From the NCBI GenBank assembly GCA_030017815.1, contig JASEGX010000012.1, positions 1 through 20,715 of the forward strand: DNA of 20,715 nt. The letters are read 5' to 3'. Origin of the DNA: Thermodesulfobacteriota bacterium (GTDB lineage Bacteria; Desulfobacterota; QYQD01). Numbering within the stretch: the first letter of the stretch is position 1; each line of letters begins with the position of its first letter. A program made the position numbers and the translations under genes. Of the stretch, positions 13,257 through 20,563 are shown piece by piece. The notes beneath the pieces are model-generated. The model saw only the letters and a program-made list of their open reading frames with translations, was not told where the DNA came from and ran no database searches.

Positions 13257-15133
13257 AGTGCATAACCTCTCTTTTTAAGATGAATGTGCAGGATGGAAAC
13301 AGCCGCCGGCGTGATGCCCGAAATCCGTGCGGCCTGTCCGAGAGAGCGGGGACGGATACGATCCAGCTTCTCCTGTACCTCCCGCGATATACCCGGAAGA
13401 GTTCTGAAATCTATATCTTCCGGGACCAAACAACCTTCCAGCTTTTTGAAACGCTCTACCTGTTCAGCCTGTCTCCGCACATAACCTTCGTACTTAATCG
13501 TGACTTCCAGCTCACCGGCCACTTGAGGCGGCAGGTCGGCTAAAACAGGATACAAAGGGACAATATCCCTTAAGGACAACTCGGGGCGGCGCAGAAGATC
13601 GGCCAGCGAAGTGATGTTTTTAAGCGGGGCACTGTTACAGCTCCTCAGCCAATCGTTGTTGGCAGTATTAGGCGGGAGTTTGATCCCATGTAATCCGGCT
13701 AATGCCTCTTCTATCTTTTTCTTTTTTGCCTGGTAGATGGCATAGGCATCGTCTGTAACCAGGCCGACGGCACGGGCAAGCTCCGTAAGCCGGAGATCGG
13801 CATTATCTTCACGTAAAAGGAGACGGTATTCGGCCCGGGAGGTGAACATGCGATAAGGCTCATTGGTGCCTTTGGTAACCAGGTCATCGATAAGAACGCC
13901 GATATACGCCTGCGAACGATCCAGGATAACCGGATCCTTGCCCTCTACATAACAAACAGCATTTATACCCGCAATCAGGCCCTGGGCGGCTGCCTCTTCA
14001 TAACCGCTGGTTCCATTTATTTGACCGGCATGGAACAGCCCGTATACCGGCTTGGTTTCCAGAGACGGCTTTAGCTGTTGAGGGTCAACATAGTCATACT
14101 CTATGGCATAGCCGGGCCGTATAACCTCCACCTTCTCCAGTCCCGGAATAGTCCGAAGCATGGCCAGTTGTATATCCACCGGCAGACTGGTGGCGGTGCC
14201 GTTAGGGTAAATCTCTGTAGTATTAAGTCCTTCAGGCTCAAGAAATATCTGGTGGCGTTCCTTATCCGCGAAACGCACCACCTTATCCTCGATAGACGGG
14301 CAATAACGGGCTCCTACGCCCTGTATCACCCCGGTAAAAAGCGGGGAGCGATCCAGTCCTTTCCTGATAATCTCATGGGTGCGCTCGTTGGTATAGGTTA
14401 TATAGCAGGGCACCTGTTTCTGCCGGGCCTCCTTGCTTCGAAAAGAAAAGAGGTGTGGCGGGTCATCTCCATGCTGGGCTTCCAGCCGGCTGAAGTCGAT
14501 AGTTTTGCCGTCCAGACGCGGGGTGGTGCCGGTCTTCAATCTATCGATAGTAAACCCCAGATCTTTAAGGCACTGGGAAAGCCGCTGGGAGGGAGGATCG
14601 CCCATCCGCCCGGCCGCAAACTGTTTGAGGCCGATATGGATGAGGCCATTCAAAAAGGTGCCCGTAGTCAGAATAACCGCCTTCCCCTCGATCCTTTCGC
14701 CCACGGAGGTCTCAAGCCCCCTGACTACACCGTTCTCTACTATGAGGCTATCCACCATGGCCTGCTTGATGTCCAGGTTGACCCGGTTTTCCAGAACCGA
14801 TTTCATGCGCAGCCGATAAAGGAGCCGGTCCACCTGGGCTCGCGAGGACCAGACGGCCGGGCCTTTCTTGGTGTTCAGACGCCGGAACTGGATGGCGGTC
14901 TCATCAGTATTTATGGCCATCTCCCCGCCCAGGGCGTCAATTTCCTTAACCAGGTGGCCCTTGGCCAGGCCGCCAATAGCCGGGTTGCAGGACATAGCCC
15001 CGATGGTATCGATGTTTATAGTAATGAGCAGGGTGGGATGCCCTAAACGGGCCGCGGCCAGGGCCGCCTCGCAGCCGGCGTGTCCGGCGCCAACAACGAC
15101 GACATCATAAACCCTGGGATACGTAGTGGACAT
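13253..15133 (-). CDS. mnmG: tRNA uridine-34 carboxymethylaminomethyl modification enzyme MnmG (GidA)
   Basis: This 626-residue FAD-dependent enzyme works with the GTPase MnmE to place the aminomethyl-type group on the wobble uridine of several tRNAs. Visible features are the N-terminal dinucleotide-binding GAGHAGCEAA (residues 15-24), MSCNPAIGGLAKGHLVKEID, TGTFLNGLIHIG, the GYAIEYDYVDP and GQINGTSGYEEAAAQGLIAG blocks, and TNEPYRMFTSRAEYRLLLR. The C-terminal tRNA-binding domain ends in SRLGQAARI-type sequence (RSLGQAARISGITPAAVSIL). Length is normal. The ATG at 15133 fits the family N-terminus but has no Shine-Dalgarno site. Confidence 0.97.
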   Translation of the reverse strand: MSTTYPRVYDVVVVGAGHAGCEAALAAARLGHPTLLITINIDTIGAMSCNPAIGGLAKGHLVKEIDALGGEMAINTDETAIQFRRLNTKKGPAVWSSRAQVDRLLYRLRMKSVLENRVNLDIKQAMVDSLIVENGVVRGLETSVGERIEGKAVILTTGTFLNGLIHIGLKQFAAGRMGDPPSQRLSQCLKDLGFTIDRLKTGTTPRLDGKTIDFSRLEAQHGDDPPHLFSFRSKEARQKQVPCYITYTNERTHEIIRKGLDRSPLFTGVIQGVGARYCPSIEDKVVRFADKERHQIFLEPEGLNTTEIYPNGTATSLPVDIQLAMLRTIPGLEKVEVIRPGYAIEYDYVDPQQLKPSLETKPVYGLFHAGQINGTSGYEEAAAQGLIAGINAVCYVEGKDPVILDRSQAYIGVLIDDLVTKGTNEPYRMFTSRAEYRLLLREDNADLRLTELARAVGLVTDDAYAIYQAKKKKIEEALAGLHGIKLPPNTANNDWLRSCNSAPLKNITSLADLLRRPELSLRDIVPLYPVLADLPPQVAGELEVTIKYEGYVRRQAEQVERFKKLEGCLVPEDIDFRTLPGISREVQEKLDRIRPRSLGQAARISGITPAAVSILHIHLKKRGYAL

Positions 15134-15139
15134 AGGACG

Positions 15140-15168
15140 AAATTAAACAAAAAGTGATGTTCTGTCAA
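15140..15168 (-). promoter_or_regulatory. Promoter of mnmG-nadE, placed for leaderless transcription
   Basis: Minus-strand TTGACA (15168-15163), 17 bases, TAATTT (15145-15140) is a strong sigma-70 match. Six bases (CGTCCT) separate the -10 box from the ATG, so the predicted first transcribed base is the A of the start codon at 15133. Confidence 0.55.
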
Positions 15169-15251
15169 CTTCAGGGACGGGGAGGGCTTCAGTAGTCCAT
15201 AAGTTAGTAACTTAACAGTTTAATTCTTGCCAAAACGGCAAGGAAATTTTA

Positions 15252-15350
15252 GCCACAAAGGCACCAAGACACAAAGAGATCAAAAAATTATAGAATTAGT
15301 AAACCACAAAGCCATTCACGAATTCCTTCGTGCCTTCGTGTCTTCGTGGC
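15252..15350. repeat. Inverted pair of 8-bp repeat arrays
   Basis: The left array has GCCACAAA, GGCACCAA, GACACAAA (15252-15275). The right array has CTTCGTGC, CTTCGTGT, CTTCGTGG, C (15326-15350). Each is three units of 8 bp, and the right is an approximate reverse complement of the left, with matching AAATTT flanks. Sequences of the CTTCGTGTCTTCGTGG type recur in many environmental bacterial genomes. No gene is seen in 15134-15401 other than this and the mnmG promoter. Confidence 0.75.
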
Positions 15351-15361
15351 AAATTTGGTTC

Positions 15362-15376
15362 TCCGCCTTCGGCGGA
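15362..15376 (-). terminator. Perfect short hairpin after the cyclase-like gene, possible terminator
   Basis: TCCGCC (15362-15367) and GGCGGA (15371-15376) form a perfect 6-bp stem with a 3-base loop, 26 bases past the stop at 15402 on the minus strand. No T tract follows on the minus strand (GAACCAAATTTG), so it may instead be part of the repeat element. Confidence 0.3.
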
Positions 15377-15401
15377 TCCAGGTTAGGGATAGGATATCAG
15401 A

Positions 15402-18053
15402 TCAGGATCGCCAGATGTCCTTAAAGGTCAGCGCCACGGCCGTGAGAAATCCGGCTATGCCTCCGATGAACAGAACACCCTTTTGATGTTGCCAAAGGTC
15501 GTCGAAGGTATTCCATTCAAATACCGGATAGAGCCGGTTTACATAAAAGAGAATGACGGGATACACAGCTATCCCCAGGATAAGCACTACGGCTTCTAAT
15601 ATCAATACTCGTTTTCCGAACCGCCGTAGATTCCGGAAAAGATTCTCTATTAGTTCCATTTTATGCACAATAGAAAGCATTTCCTTCAGTTCCGATGCCA
15701 TCTCATCCACAAGGGTTCGGGCCCGTTTAAACAGGCTGGCCTCATCTCTTCTGGCCAGCGCCGCCGCATAATTTAACTTCTCCCGGATCTGCTGCAACCG
15801 GGGCTCTACGACTTTGAAAAGCCCCTTAAGCGGGTATGCCTTCCAGTAAAGTTCATATCCTTTTATCTGATGACCATATAATAAGATTATCTTGTGAAGG
15901 CCTGCCCTCATATTGATAAGAACCTGGCGACAGCGGCTGGCAAGCGAACGGGCAATATCTTCAGCTTCTGTGTAGCCCAAATAGCTGCTTTGTGCCATGA
16001 GTTGTCTGATCTTATCTACCAGCGCCCTGTTTTCCTTGTAGGCTTCTTCTTCTTTTTCCAACCAGTCATCAAGGATATTAACCGCGGTCTCGGCCCGCTG
16101 AACGGCCTCGGTGGCACTGAGTCGGGACTCTTCGAGCATCCCGGCCAAAAGCGGCTCCAGAATTCTCTGCATAGAAAGCAATTGAGGGTCAATGAGGGCA
16201 CACAGGAAAAACTCCTTTTGCTGCAATATGATGTTTTTTAACCTGCTCATGGCCGAGTCGTAAAGACCCATCTTAGTGAGCAGCGCTACCTTGCGATAAT
16301 GGGCCTCTGCGCACTGGGGTTCAAGAAATATAATGCTGTTTATCAGCTCCTCTGCCTTGCCATAATCTTCGAGTATCTCATGAATACGGGCAATCAAAAA
16401 AAGCGTATAAATGCGTTGTAAAGGATTATTTGAAAGCTCCCGGGCCCTTTCGAACTGGTAAAGGGCCTCATAATAGTTTTCTTTTTCCAGATGGAGAAAT
16501 CCTTTGAGCATGTAAAGCCTGTAATCTCTGCCGCTTTTATCCTCACCCGCTTTTAAAAAATGCTCAGCTTTTTCCAGTTGGCCTACGCGGAGACAATCCA
16601 TGGCCAGCCACAGCGTCCCGCCTTCTTCTTTCTGCCCGCTCTCGGCGCCCAGGAACCTATTCCAGCCGGTGGCCTCTGCACGCCAGACCCGCCGTACAAA
16701 TCTCAGTTGATAAATCTCCATAAGATCAAAAAAGGCGTGATAAGCTATCTGCGCCTCATTTTTTTCGGAAATAGACTGCAGGTCACTCTCTTTAAGGTTA
16801 GCCAGGCCTTCGTTGTATTGTTCCGGGTTGTTGAACGCCCGGGAAAAACACCGGCTCACCCTATCAAGGGATAAGTAGCCTATTTGCGTAAGGGCCCTGG
16901 CTGGAAGTTGCAAATTTTTTGAGGGGCAGGCGCTTAAGTGGTGGCGACGCGAGCCACAGTAAAAACACTCCCTTCTATTGCCCAGGGCCATGATTTCGCG
17001 ATGTGGGAAAAGTACTCTATCTTCTATAAGGCCTGCACCGTCTGTCTCCACACGGTAAATGTTTTTGCCGTACGGAACCAGCTTAAAATCGCAGTCTCCC
17101 GGCCTGTTTTCCAGCCAGGAATCATAAGCCGGCTTTGTCAGGTAAGCAACATCCGGTTTTAAGTTTTCCCATCCTATGGACAGATCTCCAACAAAGGAAT
17201 CATCTTTACAGTTCGTTGTATCTTTATGCAGAATAATCTGAAGGGGGAGGCTCTCCAGGGGTGTTTCTATTAAATACTTGCTCCGCAGGGTAACCAACAG
17301 ATCAAGAAGGCGCGATAAACTCTCAGGCAGATTGTCATAGCAAGAAAGGATCATCTTATTTTCCAGGATCCTGGTTTCAGTGGCCCCTTCATTCAGGTAG
17401 CTATATACAGCCTGGAGAAAAAACGGCCACTTTTTGCCAAAAGCCTTCTCACCAAGAAATGGGACCGGATTGACCAGAATGATAATGTTGGTTACAGGCA
17501 ATAGATCTACATCGTCTTCCCATGATACCCGATAGACCTTCCGGACCGGCGCCTCGACGTCGTGACCCAGGGATACCTCTTCATAACGAAGCGGCAGCCC
17601 GTTGCCAATAATTAATCTTACCTCCTCACTCACACAGATAGTATCTGATTCCGCCAGGGGTAATATCTTGGCGGCGACATTGACTACATCCCCAAAAATA
17701 TCTTCCTTTTCGATAAGGCCGTCACCGCAATGGACAGCTATACGGATACGGATCTTATGGTCTTCCCCCTGGGTTAAATTAAATTGAGACAGTCTCTTCT
17801 GCATCTTTATGGCTGACTTTATGGCCTCAGCGGGATTTAAAAAGTAAGCCATGATGGAGTCGCCAACCGTCTTGACTACAAGACCGCTGTGTTCCTTAAT
17901 GATTGGGATGAGCATCTTATTATGCTCTTCGAGCATCCGGCGTCCGGCCAGGTTACCGTATGTCTTGAAAAAGAGGCTGGAGGCGACTATGTCCGTAAAA
18001 ACAACCGTTATCTTACGGGTAAGCGGCGGTATTTGGGGATCTGCAATAGCCAT
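15402..18053 (-). CDS. Membrane-anchored class III nucleotidyl cyclase-like protein with CCHC zinc knuckle and TPR region
   Basis: This protein has 883 residues. Residues 12-175 are a class III adenylate/guanylate cyclase domain with both metal aspartates (D21 in VFTDIVAS, D65 in VGDSIMAYF), D118 and N125. The transition-state Arg of N-x-A-A-R is Lys129 (GDVVNVAAKI), so activity is uncertain. After an alpha/beta middle region there is C363-X2-C366-X4-H371-X4-C376 (CFYCGSRRHHLSACPSK), the exact spacing of a CCHC zinc knuckle. Residues about 470-650 contain TPR-like helical pairs (EKAEHFLKAG, YYEALYQFERARELS, YGKAEELINSI). A long charged helical region follows, then two membrane helices (about 815-838 and 858-876), so the cyclase domain would face the cytoplasm. 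AGGAT seven bases upstream supports the start. A sigma-28-type promoter precedes it. Confidence 0.88.
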   Translation of the reverse strand: MAIADPQIPPLTRKITVVFTDIVASSLFFKTYGNLAGRRMLEEHNKMLIPIIKEHSGLVVKTVGDSIMAYFLNPAEAIKSAIKMQKRLSQFNLTQGEDHKIRIRIAVHCGDGLIEKEDIFGDVVNVAAKILPLAESDTICVSEEVRLIIGNGLPLRYEEVSLGHDVEAPVRKVYRVSWEDDVDLLPVTNIIILVNPVPFLGEKAFGKKWPFFLQAVYSYLNEGATETRILENKMILSCYDNLPESLSRLLDLLVTLRSKYLIETPLESLPLQIILHKDTTNCKDDSFVGDLSIGWENLKPDVAYLTKPAYDSWLENRPGDCDFKLVPYGKNIYRVETDGAGLIEDRVLFPHREIMALGNRRECFYCGSRRHHLSACPSKNLQLPARALTQIGYLSLDRVSRCFSRAFNNPEQYNEGLANLKESDLQSISEKNEAQIAYHAFFDLMEIYQLRFVRRVWRAEATGWNRFLGAESGQKEEGGTLWLAMDCLRVGQLEKAEHFLKAGEDKSGRDYRLYMLKGFLHLEKENYYEALYQFERARELSNNPLQRIYTLFLIARIHEILEDYGKAEELINSIIFLEPQCAEAHYRKVALLTKMGLYDSAMSRLKNIILQQKEFFLCALIDPQLLSMQRILEPLLAGMLEESRLSATEAVQRAETAVNILDDWLEKEEEAYKENRALVDKIRQLMAQSSYLGYTEAEDIARSLASRCRQVLINMRAGLHKIILLYGHQIKGYELYWKAYPLKGLFKVVEPRLQQIREKLNYAAALARRDEASLFKRARTLVDEMASELKEMLSIVHKMELIENLFRNLRRFGKRVLILEAVVLILGIAVYPVILFYVNRLYPVFEWNTFDDLWQHQKGVLFIGGIAGFLTAVALTFKDIWRS

Positions 18054-18107
18054 TTAAGACATCCTGTTTTAAGACAGTCCACTCCGGTGGAATGTATTCA
18101 TCTGTTT

Positions 18108-18134
18108 TTATCGGCATCCCGGGCTAAGATTTTA
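18108..18134 (-). promoter_or_regulatory. Sigma-28 (FliA-type) promoter of the cyclase-like gene
   Basis: The minus strand reads TAAAATCT, 11 bases, GCCGATAA. The -10 box is a perfect match to the sigma-28 consensus and the -35 box matches 6 of 8, with exact 11-base spacing. Transcription would begin near 18100, about 47 bases before the ATG. The same architecture precedes the cheW-like gene (705-731). Confidence 0.65.
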
Positions 18135-18163
18135 AATTCCTTTACGAACTTATACCTTTTTGG

Positions 18164-18193
18164 TTGTATTTCTGACCCAAAAACTGATACAAT
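18164..18193 (+). promoter_or_regulatory. Possible promoter of the sensor kinase gene
   Basis: TTGTAT (18164-18169), 18 bases, TACAAT (18188-18193) with a TG one base before the hexamer (extended -10). The predicted leader is about 58 bases and includes the GGGAG ribosome site. Confidence 0.45.
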
Positions 18194-18257
18194 TATTCTG
18201 CTTCGTCCGTCTAAGGCGGTAAAATAAAGTAACAAACAGCGCCCCCGGGAGATGATT

Positions 18258-19601
18258 ATGAAGCCTGAAGACCTGGCTGCATTAATGAAGATTGACTTTC
18301 AAGCCGGACATATCCATCTGGGTAAAAATCGTTTTCTGCTTTTTTCCACGGATGGGCTGGGTTTTTTAAGAAAGGATCTTATTAACACCCTGGGCGACGA
18401 GATAACCAAGGGGGTCCTCTTCCGGTTAGGGTACCAGGCTGGTTATGTAGAAGCTATCAATCTGGCCAAGGACTTTTCCTGGAAAAAGGACCGGGAACGG
18501 CTGCAGGCAGTTTGCGATCTATATACTATAAAAGGCCTGGCCCAACCTGTTGACATCAAAATAGAGGTTGCCCCTGACAAAAAACATCTCTATATGGAAG
18601 GAAAGTGGCTGGATTCCTTTGAGGTCGAGCAACACCTCAAACATTTCGGGCTGGAAAAACATAGCGTCTGCTGGACCCTGGAAGGTTTGGTATCGGGCTA
18701 TGTCAGCGCTGTTATCGGCCATACCGCCCTCTGTTTAGAAACAGCCTGTCGCGGCAAAGGCGACTCCACCTGTTCCTGGCAGGTAAAGCCGGCTGCGGAA
18801 TGGGGAAGGACAGGTAAGGAAATGTACGATTTTCTCCGTTCCATTGATATCAGAGGACGTATAGACCTCTTGGAACAGATCGTTGATGAAAAAACCAGGG
18901 CACTGAAAGAGACCCACGAATATCTCCTTAGGGCGGAAAAGTTGGTCGCCATCGGACAGATTTCCGCCAAAATCGCCCATGAGATACGCAATCCGCTGAC
19001 CGTTGTCGGCGGTTTTGCCAATCTGATCCAGCGCCGGACCAGGCTAAAAATGCCGGAAAAAAAATATGTGGAGATTATCATAAGCGAGGTCGGTCGCCTG
19101 GAACGCTTCTTGAATGATGTACTGACTTACTCTACGGAATTTCCTATAGAACGGCGTCAGTTAAATATCAACAAGTTGATTATAGAGGTATTGCTCCTCT
19201 TTGAAGATACATTTGCCAGGAGCGGCATTGCCGTGCATCAATACCTTGAAGAAGACATGCCCCTGATATTAGGCGATAAGAAAAAGCTGGAAGAGGTTTT
19301 CATTCACCTGTTTTCTAATGCCGTAAATGCTATGCCCAAGGGAGGACACCTCCGCATCATAACCAGCCACATGCCGGATCCCCCGCCATCCCGCCTGCGC
19401 ATTGAGATAGCTGATTCAGGGGTGGGCATACCCGCCGATGTCCTGGACAAAATATTTGAACCGTTCTTTACTACCAAGACCATAAGCAGTGGCCTGGGGC
19501 TTACTGTTTCCCGAGAGATATTAAAAAGGCATAACGGGACTATCAAGATATTGAGTGAGATAGGCAAAGGCACTACTGTAATTGTTGAGATCATACCCTG
19601 A
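18258..19601 (+). CDS. V4R-type sensor histidine kinase
   Basis: This soluble kinase of 447 residues (449 if started at 18252) has an N-terminal XylR_N-like segment (about 10-90: FQAGHIHLGKNRFLLF, FRLGYQAGYVEA). A V4R domain follows (about 115-178) with its conserved ETACRGKGDSTCSW ending, in which two cysteines may bind metal or a small molecule. Next come a helix linker, a HisKA domain with phospho-acceptor His in KIAHEIRNPLT (about 241), and a HATPase domain with the N box LFSNAVNAMP, DSGVGIP, EPFFTTK and GLGLTVS. No membrane segments are seen, so it should sense a cytoplasmic ligand. ATG 18258 is preferred because GGGAG lies six bases upstream of it but abuts 18252. No response regulator is in the window. 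The gene is divergent from the cyclase-like gene. Confidence 0.92.
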   Translation: MKPEDLAALMKIDFQAGHIHLGKNRFLLFSTDGLGFLRKDLINTLGDEITKGVLFRLGYQAGYVEAINLAKDFSWKKDRERLQAVCDLYTIKGLAQPVDIKIEVAPDKKHLYMEGKWLDSFEVEQHLKHFGLEKHSVCWTLEGLVSGYVSAVIGHTALCLETACRGKGDSTCSWQVKPAAEWGRTGKEMYDFLRSIDIRGRIDLLEQIVDEKTRALKETHEYLLRAEKLVAIGQISAKIAHEIRNPLTVVGGFANLIQRRTRLKMPEKKYVEIIISEVGRLERFLNDVLTYSTEFPIERRQLNINKLIIEVLLLFEDTFARSGIAVHQYLEEDMPLILGDKKKLEEVFIHLFSNAVNAMPKGGHLRIITSHMPDPPPSRLRIEIADSGVGIPADVLDKIFEPFFTTKTISSGLGLTVSREILKRHNGTIKILSEIGKGTTVIVEIIP

Positions 19602-19610
19602 TGGGCGGTA

Positions 19611-19691
19611 ACCGTTCACCGTTCACCGTTGACCGTTTACTGCTCACCGAAAAAGATGTTTTTCGCGCTTTTCACGGACAACGGTGAACGG
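19611..19691. repeat. Heptamer tandem repeat with a perfect inverted copy
   Basis: Four 7-mers (ACCGTTC, ACCGTTC, ACCGTTG, ACCGTTT) occupy 19611-19638, ten bases after the kinase stop. CCGTTCACCGTTG (19619-19631) is perfectly complementary to CAACGGTGAACGG (19679-19691), a 13-bp stem with a 47-base loop. It could act as a terminator-like or mRNA-stabilising element between the two genes. Confidence 0.75.
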
Positions 19692-19727
19692 ATACCATGG
19701 GCGGGCTATGACGGACTGAGGTGTGTA

Positions 19728-20351
19728 ATGAAAGTATCCTTGTGGTTTAGGCTGGTTATCGCTACAGTCTGTGTAATTTCTGTATCTGTTTCCTTCGCCC
19801 AGGGTACGATATATAAATGGACAGACGAGAAGGGCGTAGTGCACTACACAGATAATCCCGAAAATGTACCTTCCAAATTTAAAGGCCGCGCAGAGCAAAA
19901 AACCATAGATAGGCGGCTGACTCCGCAGCCTGAATCAGAGAAATCTGTAGCTCCGCCCGTATCACCTGTGCCGCCGTCTGTATCATCAGAGGAAAAACCG
20001 GCTGATCTCACCGATGTCAAGGGACGGAATAAGGAATGGTGGCTGGGGCAAAAGAAAAAGTGGCAAGATGAGGTCAATCGGCTGACGAACCAAATTAAAA
20101 AAAATAATGAGGATATGGCAACCCTGCGCCGGGGAAGGGTAAGGCAGGGGACACGCACCGAAGAGGGTATAATCCTTAACCAGGGCCCGCTTATTGATGA
20201 CTACCGGGAATTAAAACGGTTGCAGGAGATCACGCCAGGACTGGAAGAAAAACTCAAAAAGGCCAAGTACATGCTTGAAGAGGACCTCATCCGGGATGCC
20301 TACCGCGCCGGAGCCCCGCCGGAATGGATTGAGGAATTGAAGGGCAAGTAA
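19728..20351 (+). CDS. DUF4124-domain periplasmic protein
   Basis: This 207-residue exported protein has a signal peptide (about residues 1-25: basic start, hydrophobic core LVIATVCVISVSV, cleavage near SFA-QG). A DUF4124 domain follows at once, with the hallmark TIYKWTDEKGVVHYTDNPENV. Then come a Pro/Ser-rich linker (about 65-95) and a charged, probably coiled-coil region (WWLGQKKKWQDEVNRLTNQI onward to about 190). DUF4124 is a small envelope domain of unknown role. The ATG at 19728 is chosen because the signal peptide starts there and GAGGTG lies just upstream. An in-frame ATG at 19629 would begin inside the heptamer-repeat element. It follows the kinase gene by 126 bases and could share its transcript. 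Confidence 0.88.
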   Translation: MKVSLWFRLVIATVCVISVSVSFAQGTIYKWTDEKGVVHYTDNPENVPSKFKGRAEQKTIDRRLTPQPESEKSVAPPVSPVPPSVSSEEKPADLTDVKGRNKEWWLGQKKKWQDEVNRLTNQIKKNNEDMATLRRGRVRQGTRTEEGIILNQGPLIDDYRELKRLQEITPGLEEKLKKAKYMLEEDLIRDAYRAGAPPEWIEELKGK

Positions 20352-20499
20352 GCGAAAAAGCGCTGTTGTGAGAAATTCAGTGATTACTTACCGTAGCGTA
20401 AGGCTTTCTTTGGCATATTTAAATATATTTCGGCACCCTATGCCCCGAATGATAATGACGTTAATTTCCAATTCAGGCATTCTCATGAAGTAACATTGA

Positions 20500-20563
20500 A
20501 CACAGGCCGCCCCGGACACAGTTTGTACTATAGTTGTGTCATGGCACGAGTCATGGCCTGTGT
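20500..20563. other. Imperfect nested stem-loop in a gene-free stretch
   Basis: ACACAGGCC (20500-20508) pairs perfectly with GGCCTGTGT (20555-20563), and inside this GACACA (20515-20520) pairs with TGTGTC (20535-20540). The rest of 20352-20715 shows a 12-bp palindrome ATATTTAAATAT (20415-20426), a small CTTAC/GTAAG hairpin (20387-20402) and no convincing gene. The sequence ends before any downstream coding start can be judged. Confidence 0.4.

Noticed and set aside
14078..15046. 322-codon open frame on the plus strand opposite mnmG
   Set aside because: It is the antisense shadow of a fully conserved mnmG gene, with no family signature and no ribosome site.
20542..20556. TGGCACG as a sigma-54 -24 box
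   Set aside because: The -12 position reads ATGG instead of TTGC, and the stretch is part of a stem-loop with no gene downstream in view.
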